This document shows, in pieces, positions 45,401 to 52,693 of a stretch of DNA of 64,000 nucleotides. Made by a program: the position numbers and the translations under genes. The notes under the pieces were generated by a model that saw only the letters and a program-made list of their open reading frames with translations, was not told where the DNA came from and did no database searches. Location of the stretch: the NCBI GenBank assembly GCA_963516675.1, contig CAUQBH010000010.1, positions 1-64,000 on the forward strand, given 5' to 3'. Within the stretch, counting starts at the first letter, position 1; each line of letters starts with the position of its first letter. The DNA comes from JABCPE02 sp963516675 (GTDB taxonomy: Bacteria; Bacteroidota; Bacteroidia; Flavobacteriales; Weeksellaceae).

Positions 45401-45470
45401 AGATTTAATTCCCCAATTGAAAAAATTAGCTCAAGGTGCTGAAATCAGTGGCTTGGAAGCCTATGAATAG
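42468..45470 (+). CDS. hsdR: type I restriction enzyme, R (translocase/nuclease) subunit
   Basis: About 1000 residues. The N-terminal PD-(D/E)XK nuclease shows RYDIILLINGLPLVQIELKR (Asp ... Glu-x-Lys). The helicase motor has Walker A HTTGSGKT, DEAD-like FIFDECHRSQFG, motif III FTGTPIF and motif VI SRTNRVL, and then a helical C-terminal domain for docking to the HsdM/HsdS core. All motifs are intact. It is followed by hsdS, but no hsdM gene is visible anywhere in the window, so the enzyme would be incomplete unless hsdM lies beyond the prophage. Confidence 0.92.
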   Translation: MSKEFQIENNLLDWLKELKYTYRPDITDRKTLEQNFKAKFERLNRVHLTSSEFLRLREEIINADVFIASKSLREKRYFLREDGTPLIYSLVDIKDWCKNDFEVVNQLKINTENSHQRYDIILLINGLPLVQIELKRGDVSHRKAMQQIVDYKNEKGNGYSNSLLCFMQMFIVSNGTKTLYFANNRNEHFTFNADEQFLPVYEFSDIQNRKISGLKDFTQFFLPKCTLGEMISKYMVLVESEQKLLVMRPYQIYAVKAIDECVKQNRGNGYIWHTTGSGKTLTSFKASTLMKDNPEIEKCLFVVDRKDLDRQTREEFNKFQENSVEENTNTETLVRRLLSSDYADKVIVTTIQKLGLALDDANKKNYKERLQVMSDKRVVFIFDECHRSQFGENHRAITEFFPNAQLFGFTGTPIFEQNSTTKIREDKYESYKTTESIFEKELHDYTITNAIEDRNVLRFHIDYYKGEGNQTNKHGDLITKQAVVDAILDKHDSATNSRKFNAIFATASINDAIEYYKLFRKIQRSKQQKNEDFKPLNIACVFSPPAQLMEKENDLNSSKNSADIKQLQEDLIQEKEDNQQNPEEKKETLIQIINDYNRQFGTNHNINEFDLYYQDVQNRIKLQKYSNKEYSNQNKIDITIVVDMLLTGFDSKYLNTLYVDKNLKYHGLIQAFSRTNRVLNDTKPYGNILDFRSQQDAVNQAIALFSGKNSEQAKEIWLVEPASVVIEKYREAVKKLEVFMTEQNLVNEPQEVYNLKGDAARIAFVKNFKEIQKLKTQLNQYTDLEEEQKKVIETILPTETLHGFRSSYLETAKQLKMIQDKQGDDAPIEIQELDFEFILFASSVIDYDYIMNLISDSTQQKTTKQKMSKEQVKNLLKSTSNLMDEEQDLSDFIDNLDWTKGYGKEELTQLFDAFKNQKYNKELAEIANKHGLTIVTLKTFVENILARMIFDGEKLTDLLIPLELSWKERSQRELALMEDLIPQLKKLAQGAEISGLEAYE

Positions 45471-45695
45471 ATGTTAGTATGATTGGAATTATTATATAAG
45501 AAACTGCGTTAAATATATTTTGAAAGATAAAAGTTTAAAATATTTACTTTTAAAATAAAAATGTTAAGCAAAATGCAATCAATAATTGATAATAAAGTAT
45601 TTTATGAAAAAAATATAAAATTAAATGTTAGACAAAAGACATTTTTTTAAAACAGTAGCATTGTTTGAGATTTTATATCCAATTTAATTTTATTT
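45471..45695. other. gap between hsdR and hsdS
   Basis: AT-rich, no gene and no remnant of a methylase motif. This is a place where hsdM could have been expected. Confidence 0.5.
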
Positions 45696-46859
45696 ATGAT
45701 GACTAATAAGAAAAATAAGCTAATACCTAAATTACGATTTCCTGAGTTTGAAAATGATGGAGAGTGGGAAGAAAAAAAACTTGGTGATATTACAAATTCA
45801 GAAAATTCAACTTTAACATTGAATAAAATAGAAAATAAAAAAAATGGATTTTCTGTTTATGGAGCAGATGGTGTTGTTGGACACATTGACAAATTTCAGC
45901 ACAAAGAAAGATATATTTCCATTGTTAAAGATGGCTCAGGTGTAGGTCGATTGAATTTATGTGAGCCTAAATCCTCAATTCTTGGAACATTAAGTTGTAT
46001 AAAATCAAAAAATTTAGAAAAATTTGATATTCATTGGATTTATTACTTAATGAATACAATTAATTTTACCTCATATAAAAAAGGTACAGGAATTCCCCAC
46101 ATATATTATTCAGACTTTAAAAATGAATTAATTCCTCTTCCTTCTCTTGAGGAGCAACAAAAAATTGCCAATTGTCTTTCATCTTTAGATGAACTTATTG
46201 AGGCGCAGGAGGAAAAACTAAAATTGCTTAAAGAGCATAAAAAAGGTTTGATGCAGCAGCTTTTCCCACAAGCTAATGATAATCGTGATATTACGAGGGG
46301 GGGTAACTTACCAAAACTTCGTTTTCCAGAATTTATAAATGATGGGGCATGGGAGGAGAAAACGCTGGGGGAAGTTTGTAATATTACAAATGGAAAATCT
46401 AATGCTCAAGATCATATTGAAGGAGGTAAATACCCTTTATTTGATAGGTCAGAAGTTATAAAGACTTCAAATGAATATATTTTTGATACAGAAGCAGTGA
46501 TAATACCAGGAGAGGGTATGAAATTTATTCCTAAATATTATGAAGGAAAATTTAATCTTCATCAGAGGGCATATGCCTTAAAGGGGTTTAGTATCCATGG
46601 AAAGTTTATATATTACTCAATGTTAAACAATAATGTTTTATTGTCACGAAAAGCAGTTCAATCAACAGTGTTATCATTGAGATTACCAATACTTCAAAAT
46701 TTTCCAGTTCAAGTACCAAAACAAAAAAAAGAACAACAAAAAATAGCAGATTGTCTTTCATCTTTGGATGAAACCATAGAAGCACAAGACCAAAAAATAG
46801 AGTTATTGAAACAACATAAAAAAGGACTAATGCAGGGATTGTTTCCTGTAATAAATTAA
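45696..46859 (+). CDS. hsdS: type I restriction enzyme, S (specificity) subunit
   Basis: A 387-residue protein with two target-recognition domains, each followed by a conserved helical region. The two halves are internal repeats: KLRFPEF.NDG.WEEK.LG occurs near residues 10 and 210, and the EEQQKIANCLSSLDELIEAQ / KKEQQKIADCLSSLDETIEA helix near 155 and 345. Together they determine a bipartite DNA target. The near-identical helices could support recombination that reshuffles specificity. It ends 3 bp before the broken ATPase gene. Confidence 0.92.
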   Translation: MMTNKKNKLIPKLRFPEFENDGEWEEKKLGDITNSENSTLTLNKIENKKNGFSVYGADGVVGHIDKFQHKERYISIVKDGSGVGRLNLCEPKSSILGTLSCIKSKNLEKFDIHWIYYLMNTINFTSYKKGTGIPHIYYSDFKNELIPLPSLEEQQKIANCLSSLDELIEAQEEKLKLLKEHKKGLMQQLFPQANDNRDITRGGNLPKLRFPEFINDGAWEEKTLGEVCNITNGKSNAQDHIEGGKYPLFDRSEVIKTSNEYIFDTEAVIIPGEGMKFIPKYYEGKFNLHQRAYALKGFSIHGKFIYYSMLNNNVLLSRKAVQSTVLSLRLPILQNFPVQVPKQKKEQQKIADCLSSLDETIEAQDQKIELLKQHKKGLMQGLFPVIN

Positions 46860-46862
46860 AAA

Positions 46863-47135
46863 ATGGAAAATATACAAGAAATAGCAACCCAATTAAATAA
46901 ATCTTCTGAAAAAATTTGCTTAATCTATGCTTTCAATGGAACGGGTAAAACAAAATTATCTGTTGCATATAAAGATTTAACCAAAGAAGAAAATAACGGA
47001 GAACATTCAGGGGTATATTATAATGCATATAGTGAAGACCTATTTACCTGGGACAATGATGAGGAAAATGATAATGAAAATATGAAACTCAAAATACTTA
47101 CTAGTTCTTTAAATAGACACCACTCACTATTATAG
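46863..47135 (+). pseudogene. 5' fragment of an AAA ATPase gene cut by the prophage
   Basis: The first 90 codons encode an N-terminal ATPase segment with P-loop AFNGTGKTKLSVAYKDLTKE, as in the large RloC/PrrC-like ATPases linked to type I restriction operons. The frame ends abruptly at 47135, where the sequence changes to prophage-end DNA. The remainder should lie beyond the right end of the prophage. In the present state no functional protein is expected. Confidence 0.75.
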
Positions 47136-47144
47136 GGGGTAAAA

Positions 47145-47335
47145 CAAAATGTCTAAAAAGAATAGTAAATAAAAAAGCCCGAAAAAGCCTATAAATAAAG
47201 GGAAAAACTCAAAAAAAAGCCCGAAAAACGAGGAAAAACAAAATGTCCAAAAACTTCCATTTACTTCCATTTTACTTCTATTAAAAATAAAGATAATTAC
47301 ATATTAAATAGCCCTAACTACCATTAGGGCTATTA
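47145..47335 (+). promoter_or_regulatory. prophage left end with repeated transposase-site candidates
   Basis: AAAACAAAATGTC(T/C)AAAAA occurs near 47142-47161 and again near 47224-47243, and AAAGCCCGAAAAA occurs twice between them. Such repeated words near a phage end fit binding sites for the MuA-like transposase. A hairpin AATAGCCCTAA / TTAGGGCTATT at 47307-47334 closes the region and could insulate the phage from host transcription. Confidence 0.55.
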
Positions 47336-47487
47336 TTATGCCTTATAATTACCGTAGAAGCCTAAAAACAGTGCTTTTTGCTGTTTATAGATGAGGTGTA
47401 AACGCAAATGTCATAAGTGATAAATACCACTGCTCTGCACCCCTATATATTAGGCAGTAAAAACCATAAAAAACGCACTTTTTAGGA

Positions 47488-47523
47488 GTTGGGTGGACAG
47501 TTGGGCGGACAGTTGGGCGGACA
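47488..47523 (+). repeat. three tandem 12-bp repeats GTTGGG(T/C)GGACA
   Basis: Units at 47488-47499, 47500-47511 and 47512-47523; the first has T, the others C at position 7. GC-rich in an AT-rich region. On the other strand each unit starts TGTCC, as in the left-end words. Candidate enhancer or transposase/repressor binding array. Confidence 0.6.
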
Positions 47524-47724
47524 AAAGTATATTTTTTACATCAAATTGGGATATATTTAAGCGTAAATCAAACGGCTTTTTTATCTGTTTTTGTAAAACT
47601 CAATACCCTTTACTGACATTTGTTTTTATAATATTTAGTATTTAATATATTGATTTACAATTATTTATATAAAACAGCATAGAAAAAACTTTACACACAC
47701 CACTCTGGTAGTGGATATTTGGTA

Positions 47725-48459
47725 TTATTTTCTGATGAAAACGGCTTCTGTGCCATACTCTTTGTGGATACTACCGATGACGAGAAATATTCTCCTAATG
47801 TCTTCTTTATGAATCTTAAAGGGTTCGTGGATGAGGGTGCCATCTGGATAGGTTTCTGTATTGGTGCTGTATGCCATTATGCAGTTTTTGTCTTCTGGGC
47901 AGGTTTGTAGGCGTTTGGTAACGCGGATTTCATCGGTTTCTACAACATAGTTATGCCCCCATACGATATTACGCTGATTGGTAATGGTTTTGAGGGCGAG
48001 GATACAACCATTGGAATACTCTACCATACTATCTCCGTAGTGGCGAATAGCGGCGGAGACCTCCCCCTTGAACCAGTCCCCAGCATCTATATAGGTGGTG
48101 GTGTTGGCTACGGCAGAGGTATCTGCGGAGATACTGGTGCCGCCAATGGTGGCTACATCTTCATAGAATGGTATAAGGTTATTTTTCTTGGTAGAGGTGT
48201 CTGCTATTTCTCTGATTTTCTTTAATTTGGATTGTTTATCCTCTGGGGTAGGTTCTTTTAGCATTGGACCTTTGCCTGTGAGGAGCCAATTGGCATCTAT
48301 AAAATCGCATTTTGAGATAACTAAATCATAATCCATAGTATTTCTTGATTTCCAAGTAGACAATGTATTCTGTTTTATCCCTAAAAAATCAGCTAATTCA
48401 GTATCATTTTTAAACCCTAAATATAATTTTATTTCTCTGATAATCTTTGACTTATCCAT
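47725..48459 (-). CDS. phage CI-type repressor with S24 peptidase-like domain
   Basis: A 244-residue repressor. The N-terminal HTH (residues ~5-62: KLYLGFKNDTELADFLGIKQ, NTLSTWKSRN) is of the phage CI/Bacteroidota type. The C-terminal half is LexA/S24-like, with GDSMVEY near residue 145 as the Ser-containing site and a later lysine-bearing strand. It maintains lysogeny by blocking the rightward early promoter and is likely inactivated after DNA damage. It is divergent from the early genes across the operator region 48471-48518. Confidence 0.88.
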   Translation of the reverse strand: MDKSKIIREIKLYLGFKNDTELADFLGIKQNTLSTWKSRNTMDYDLVISKCDFIDANWLLTGKGPMLKEPTPEDKQSKLKKIREIADTSTKKNNLIPFYEDVATIGGTSISADTSAVANTTTYIDAGDWFKGEVSAAIRHYGDSMVEYSNGCILALKTITNQRNIVWGHNYVVETDEIRVTKRLQTCPEDKNCIMAYSTNTETYPDGTLIHEPFKIHKEDIRRIFLVIGSIHKEYGTEAVFIRK

Positions 48460-48470
48460 TTTATATCATT

Positions 48471-48518
48471 TTTTGCGATAAAATATTTGGATATATCGCA
48501 AAATACGATATATCTTTG
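48471..48518 (+). promoter_or_regulatory. early promoter and repressor operator
   Basis: TTTTGCGATA (48471-48480) and TATCGCAAAA (48494-48503) form a perfect 10-bp inverted repeat, and TACGATATATC overlaps the promoter as a possible third half-site. The rightward promoter is TTTG (48486-48489), 21 bp, TATCTTTG (48511-48518). The operator lies within the spacer. Confidence 0.75.
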
Positions 48519-48544
48519 CACCAACAAAAGGAACAATAAAGACA

Positions 48545-48760
48545 ATGGACAAAAGTAAGCAAAAAAGAGAAAAATACCACCCATTAGCAGTAAATAAAAT
48601 TGCAGAAATGTACGGGTTCTCTGCCAGATATGTTCGCCAAATCCTAAAAGGCGACCGCAAGGGGCTGATGGCAGACAATGTACTAAGAGACTACAAGGAG
48701 CTTTGCAAGAAAATAGACCAAGCTACAGAACAAGCAGTGGAAAACATTATAAACCAATAG
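48545..48760 (+). CDS. small DNA-binding protein, first early gene
   Basis: A 71-residue basic protein with a helix-turn-helix-like stretch (KIAEMYGFSARYVRQILKGD). It is the first gene of the rightward early operon, directly after the operator, the place of Ner/Cro-like proteins in Mu-type phages. A Cro/Ner role is inferred from position and the HTH. It precedes the next gene by 2 bp. Confidence 0.7.
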   Translation: MDKSKQKREKYHPLAVNKIAEMYGFSARYVRQILKGDRKGLMADNVLRDYKELCKKIDQATEQAVENIINQ

Positions 48761-48762
48761 AT

Positions 48763-48921
48763 ATGAAACGAATATTAAAAAAACTTCTCGCACCTGTGAT
48801 ACGAGAAGTAGCAGATGAGAGACTTAAAGAGCTTTGTTATTATCCTTCTCTTTCTCCTCAAGAAGTAAAGAAAGTTGTTGAAAATGCTTTTGAAACTCTT
48901 CTCTTAAAGCATCAGAAGTAA
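48763..48921 (+). CDS. small phage protein
   Basis: A 52-residue protein from the ATG at 48763 (MKRILKKLLAPVIREVADER); an upstream ATG at 48703 would overlap the preceding gene by 58 bp and is less likely. It has a basic first helix and an acidic middle part. No family is recognised. It belongs to the early operon. Confidence 0.5.
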   Translation: MKRILKKLLAPVIREVADERLKELCYYPSLSPQEVKKVVENAFETLLLKHQK

Positions 48922-48937
48922 ATTCGTTAGAGTTTTC

Positions 48938-49048
48938 TTACAATTTTTTCAGAGCATCAATATAGGTTTCAAGATAATTACCTTTTTTCAAAATAAGGCT
49001 TTCAAGAATATTAACACGAGCTTCAAGATAAATTAATTTTTCGTCCAT
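48938..49048 (-). CDS. very small helical protein on the opposite strand
   Basis: A 36-residue frame (MDEKLIYLEARVNILESLIL...) with a regular heptad pattern of a short coiled coil. It is the only leftward frame in this part with coding character and lies between two early genes. It could be real or the relic of a longer gene. No ribosome-binding site or promoter was recognised. Confidence 0.35.
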   Translation of the reverse strand: MDEKLIYLEARVNILESLILKKGNYLETYIDALKKL

Positions 49049-49091
49049 ACGATTTGATTTTTAGTTAGCAACTACAAAGGTATGGATTTCC

Positions 49092-49131
49092 TCCCGAAAA
49101 GCATACACTCTGAGGCAGGTACAGAGCGGGA
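49092..49131 (+). ncRNA. 40-nt tRNA-acceptor/T-arm-like element, copy 1
   Basis: Outer stem TCCCG (49092-49096) / CGGGA (49127-49131); inner hairpin CTCTG (49108-49112) / CAGAG (49122-49126), which abuts the outer stem on its 3' side. Linker GCATACA on the 5' side. Followed by ACAAAATA. Confidence 0.55.
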
Positions 49132-49153
49132 ACAAAATATAAAACAATAGATT

Positions 49154-49300
49154 ATGAAAAATATCATTTGGGCAAAAAGGATAAAGGAATACAGCGGGAT
49201 ATACATTTTTTACTGCATTCATTTTATCATTCTGAGCAGGTGGCACTATCACTGGCACTACCGCACTGACTACAACCCTAGATATTTTCAAGAAGATTAA
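49154..49300 (+). CDS. small aromatic phage protein
   Basis: A 48-residue protein (MKNIIWAKRIKEYSGIYIFY ... RYFQED) unusually rich in Tyr, His and Trp. One hydrophobic segment (GIYIFYCIHFIIL) may insert in the membrane. It starts 23 bp after the 40-nt structured element. No family is recognised. Confidence 0.4.
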   Translation: MKNIIWAKRIKEYSGIYIFYCIHFIILSRWHYHWHYRTDYNPRYFQED

Positions 49301-49322
49301 AACAACTTTAAATATTATTTAA

Positions 49323-49538
49323 ATGGACTTTAAAATAAAAAGCCAATTATTAGAAAACGGCGCACCCAGATTAGTTGATATAGAGATAGAAAACCTTGAC
49401 CTCTCTAATGATAAAGAGGTAGAAAAGATAATAATGGAGATTAAATCTATGGCTTCGTGCTTAAAGACTGTATCTGCTGTAAAAACAGATGAGAATTTCC
49501 TTGATGAGTCCTTTTCTCACCATTTACAAGGAAAATAA
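49323..49538 (+). CDS. small phage protein
   Basis: A 71-residue acidic protein (MDFKIKSQLLENGAPRLVDI ... DESFSHHLQGK). No family is recognised. It belongs to the rightward early genes. Its last 92 bp overlap a leftward frame at 49447-49629; both have coding-like composition, so the overlap may be genuine. Confidence 0.5.
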   Translation: MDFKIKSQLLENGAPRLVDIEIENLDLSNDKEVEKIIMEIKSMASCLKTVSAVKTDENFLDESFSHHLQGK

Positions 49539-49629
49539 CAACGGTGTCGTCTCTTAATATCTGAAAATGTGCAATTTGATAAGCATTAAGGTAAATTTCT
49601 TGACCTACATAATTGATTTTAATAAACAT
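49447..49629 (-). CDS. small FlbD-like protein, antisense overlap
   Basis: A 60-residue frame from the ATG at 49629: MFIKINYVGQEIYLNAYQIA, then HFQILRDDTVVIFLVNGEKR. The beginning resembles short beta-proteins of the FlbD kind, which have I-x-L-N and V-x-L-x-N-G-x-x words. Conserved-looking residues make it more than a shadow of the opposite gene, with which it overlaps for 92 bp. Confidence is limited because there is no promoter or neighbour to support it. Confidence 0.4.
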   Translation of the reverse strand: MFIKINYVGQEIYLNAYQIAHFQILRDDTVVIFLVNGEKRTHQGNSHLFLQQIQSLSTKP

Positions 49630-49672
49630 ATCACTATAATTTTTGATTAGACAATACAAATATAGTGATTTA

Positions 49673-49712
49673 TCCCGAAGGGCATACACTGGGGTTCAAG
49701 TCCCCAGCGGGA
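49673..49712 (+). ncRNA. 40-nt tRNA-acceptor/T-arm-like element, copy 2
   Basis: Outer stem TCCCG (49673-49677) / CGGGA (49708-49712); inner hairpin CTGGGG (49689-49694) / CCCCAG (49702-49707) with a TTCAAGT loop identical to a tRNA T loop. Linker GCATACA as in copy 1. It lies 29 bp before the transposase gene. Confidence 0.6.
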
Positions 49713-49740
49713 ACAAAATAAAGATAATAAAGAAAGAATA

Positions 49741-51783
49741 ATGCCACACCAATGGGGTAACATATTAGTAGTAACCAAGGACGAGCTTGTTCCGAAGTAT
49801 TATAGTACTTATGATGCTTTACAAAAGTCTCTAAAAAGGTATGAAGACAAACCTTACGGAATAAAGAAAGTCCAGTCGGGAGGTAACGGGCGCCAGCTGT
49901 TGGTAGACTTTGACAGTCTGCCAAAGGAGATACAGAACAGCATAGGCGACCCCCGTACGATGCACCACCCCCTGATGAAGTTCTGGGAGATAAATCCTGC
50001 AGCTACGGCATTCTACACCACCTACGAGTTTGAAGATGGCGATTACCTAAAAATAGAATACCAAGAAGAATATATCACTAACGCCAGCGTGCTGATAGCC
50101 CTGCTGAAACTGAAAGAAGAAAGGCTCTCGCTGAAAGGAGGTAAAAAAACAGGTATCATGGAAAGCCTAAGGATAGACCTAATCACTTTCAATGAATACC
50201 TGCCCAAAGTACACGGCAGAGCCCACACACTAGAGCTGGGCGACAGGCAGTTTTCAAGGGTATTTAAAGAGTTTTTAAAAGGAGATGAAAAGGACTTTAA
50301 TTTCGGAAGTCTAGTCTCTAAAAAACTAAAAAACAAACATGCTAAAATAATGACTGATGACATGATAAAACTGCTGAATGATATGTTCGCAGGGCGAGAA
50401 ACCAAACCGACAAGGACAGAGGTAGCAGATGAATATCAGGCATTTTTAGACGGCAGTGTAGAAATCTTCAACCACACCACAGGAGAAATCTACGACCATA
50501 CCGACCGAAAGAGGTTTAAGCAGATTTCTGAAAACAGCATCATCGCTTGGCTGGGAAGATGGGAGAACAAGATAGGAACCTACGCAAAACGAAGTGGAGA
50601 CCGCCAGAAGCTGATACAGCAGTTCGTGCCGTATCACAGTCTGGACAAAGTGAAAGAAGCAGGAGTGCTCATCTCCATAGATGACAGACAGCCTCCATTC
50701 TTCTATGATAAGAGCAAAAGGCTGTGGTTCTATATGGGAATAGACCTAGGCTCGGAAGCATGGACTACATGGGTATACGGAGAAACCAAGGAGGGACTTA
50801 TCCTAAACTTCTACCGCCAGATGGTAAGGAACTACACCGAATGGGGCTTTAACCTGCCTCTCGGTCTGGAATGCGAAAGCGCTTTGAATGCATCATTTAG
50901 AGATACTTTCTTGAAAAACGGGGCGATGTTTGACAATGTGAGAATAGAAGCCAACAAGGCAAGAGCAAAACATGTAGAGCGGTATTTCGGAAAACTGCGA
51001 TATGAGTTTGAAAAAGACAAAGAGGGCTGGCTCGGAAGACCCTTTGCAAGGAAAGAAGACAACCAAAAGGGACCCGAAGGAGATATTATTCTACCAAAGG
51101 AGCAAATCATAATGAACTCCTTATATGATATACAAAAATGGAATAATATGGAGCACAGCCGCCACGAAGGTAAAACACGCTGGGAAGTCTTCACAGAGAT
51201 GCAGAGCAAGGAAACCAAACCTACCAACTGGAGAGCGATACTCCCTTATCTAGGCTACAATACCAAAACATCTTGTAATGCTGGGATAGTAAAATTTAGA
51301 AGCAGTGAGTATCTGCTGGGACTTTCGGGAGAAATCGCACTCGGAGAGGATTTGATAAGGCTGATGAAATATATAGAAGGAAAGAGCTTTGAGGTTTTCT
51401 GGCTGGATGGGAACGATGGAGAGGTACTAAAAGCGATGGTCTATTATGATGATATGCTTATCTGTGAACTGCTTCCGAAACCTACCTACAGCCGTGCTTA
51501 TCATGAACTAGACGATACAGGAAAAATCAACCGACAAATAATGTCTGCATATGAAAACACTGTAAACGCCTACATGAGAGACAGAAAGAATGATATAGAC
51601 CGACTGACCGTTATAGACCGCCGAAGCAAAGTGCTGAATAACAAATTTGTCATTCCAGGTCTGGAAAGCTACACCCCTCGTGAAGAACCAGCTAAGAAGA
51701 TAGAAACCGAAACCGAAGAAACAGAACAAATACCAATACAAACAGGAAGACTCTCAAAAGGGCTTTCAGCAAACTTTAGATAA
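49741..51783 (+). CDS. MuA-like DDE transposase
   Basis: A 680-residue transposase that joins phage ends to target DNA during integration and replicative transposition. The catalytic RNase-H-like core starts at ISIDDRQPPFFYD (about residue 313, first Asp) with MGIDLGSEAW shortly after. The second acidic position falls in LPLGLECESALN, where Glu stands at the place of the usual Asp, and the third is the Glu of AKHVERYFGKLRYEFEK. N-terminal helical DNA-binding domains and a C-terminal beta-barrel with an acidic tail for the MuB contact complete it. It precedes the MuB-like gene by 13 bp. Confidence 0.9.
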   Translation: MPHQWGNILVVTKDELVPKYYSTYDALQKSLKRYEDKPYGIKKVQSGGNGRQLLVDFDSLPKEIQNSIGDPRTMHHPLMKFWEINPAATAFYTTYEFEDGDYLKIEYQEEYITNASVLIALLKLKEERLSLKGGKKTGIMESLRIDLITFNEYLPKVHGRAHTLELGDRQFSRVFKEFLKGDEKDFNFGSLVSKKLKNKHAKIMTDDMIKLLNDMFAGRETKPTRTEVADEYQAFLDGSVEIFNHTTGEIYDHTDRKRFKQISENSIIAWLGRWENKIGTYAKRSGDRQKLIQQFVPYHSLDKVKEAGVLISIDDRQPPFFYDKSKRLWFYMGIDLGSEAWTTWVYGETKEGLILNFYRQMVRNYTEWGFNLPLGLECESALNASFRDTFLKNGAMFDNVRIEANKARAKHVERYFGKLRYEFEKDKEGWLGRPFARKEDNQKGPEGDIILPKEQIIMNSLYDIQKWNNMEHSRHEGKTRWEVFTEMQSKETKPTNWRAILPYLGYNTKTSCNAGIVKFRSSEYLLGLSGEIALGEDLIRLMKYIEGKSFEVFWLDGNDGEVLKAMVYYDDMLICELLPKPTYSRAYHELDDTGKINRQIMSAYENTVNAYMRDRKNDIDRLTVIDRRSKVLNNKFVIPGLESYTPREEPAKKIETETEETEQIPIQTGRLSKGLSANFR

Positions 51784-51796
51784 AAAAATAATTGTT

Positions 51797-52693
51797 ATGG
51801 AAATATCAACAGAATTAAAAGAAGCCATCGCTCTTGCGATAATAGAAGGTAAAAGCCGATACAGTGGTTCGGATAGTGCCTACGCTAAAACTCTCAATAT
51901 CAATGGAGCAGTATTCAGCCGATTGAAAAAAGGCGAAAGAGACGGACTTCTGTCTCCTACCCAGTGGCTGACAATAGGAAGAAAACTAAATGTAACATTA
52001 GATAATGATAATTGGAACGCCGTAGAGACTGATGTTTATCTTGAGCTGCAAGATGATTTTAACTACTGCCAGCAGAACTCAAAGTCTCTGATATTAGTAG
52101 ATGACTGCGGAATAGGAAAGACTTTTTGTGCAAAGATATTGGTCTCTAAAATGCGAAATGCTTTCTATCTGGACGCTTCTCAGTTCAAAACAAAAAGGCT
52201 GTTCATAAAAGCCTTAGCAAGAGAAATAGGATGTGGAGATATAGGAAATTATAATGAAATCCTTACCAACCTAAAATACTACATCAATAACCTAGGGAAA
52301 GTATTTATCTGTATAGATGAAGCAGGAGATTTGGATTACGCAGCATTCTTGGAGCTGAAAGGATTGATAAACGGAACCATTGGACGCTGTGGCTGGTATA
52401 TGATGGGAGCCGATGGACTGAGAGCCAAAATACAGCGAGGCATCAACAATCACAAGGTAGGATATAAAGAAATCTTTGACCGCTTCGCTTCCGAATTTAG
52501 AGGGATAACGCCAGATGTAAAAGAAGATAAAGTAAAATTCTATGAAAAGCTCTTTTATGATGTAGCAGTCCAGAACATGGAGGACAAGAGCAAGATAAAC
52601 AGCCTTGTAAAAAAGTGTTTCACTAAAAAAGATAATGGAATAAAGAGCCTTAGATATTTAGAAACCTTAATAAAAATACAGAAAGCAGCATAA
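51797..52693 (+). CDS. MuB-like AAA+ ATPase, transposition target selector
   Basis: A 298-residue protein: N-terminal HTH (KTLNINGAVFSRLKKGERDG), then an AAA ATPase with P-loop LVDDCGIGKTF (about residue 100) and Walker B VFICIDEAGDLD. In Mu the ATPase coats target DNA, activates the transposase and gives target immunity. Order MuA-MuB is conserved. Its stop overlaps the start of the next gene by 1 bp. Confidence 0.88.
   Translation: MEISTELKEAIALAIIEGKSRYSGSDSAYAKTLNINGAVFSRLKKGERDGLLSPTQWLTIGRKLNVTLDNDNWNAVETDVYLELQDDFNYCQQNSKSLILVDDCGIGKTFCAKILVSKMRNAFYLDASQFKTKRLFIKALAREIGCGDIGNYNEILTNLKYYINNLGKVFICIDEAGDLDYAAFLELKGLINGTIGRCGWYMMGADGLRAKIQRGINNHKVGYKEIFDRFASEFRGITPDVKEDKVKFYEKLFYDVAVQNMEDKSKINSLVKKCFTKKDNGIKSLRYLETLIKIQKAA

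Noticed and set aside
47488..47523. CRISPR array
   Set aside because: The units are directly adjacent 12-mers without spacers and no cas genes are present anywhere in the window.
47719..48225. Rightward frames opposite the phage repressor
   Set aside because: Gly/Val/Tyr-rich shadows of the repressor gene, which has intact HTH and peptidase-like domains.
49685..49715. tRNA gene suggested by GGGGTTCAAGTCCCC and a following acceptor-like strand
   Set aside because: There is no D arm, anticodon arm or full-length acceptor partner upstream; the whole element is only 40 nt and has two relatives with the same limits.
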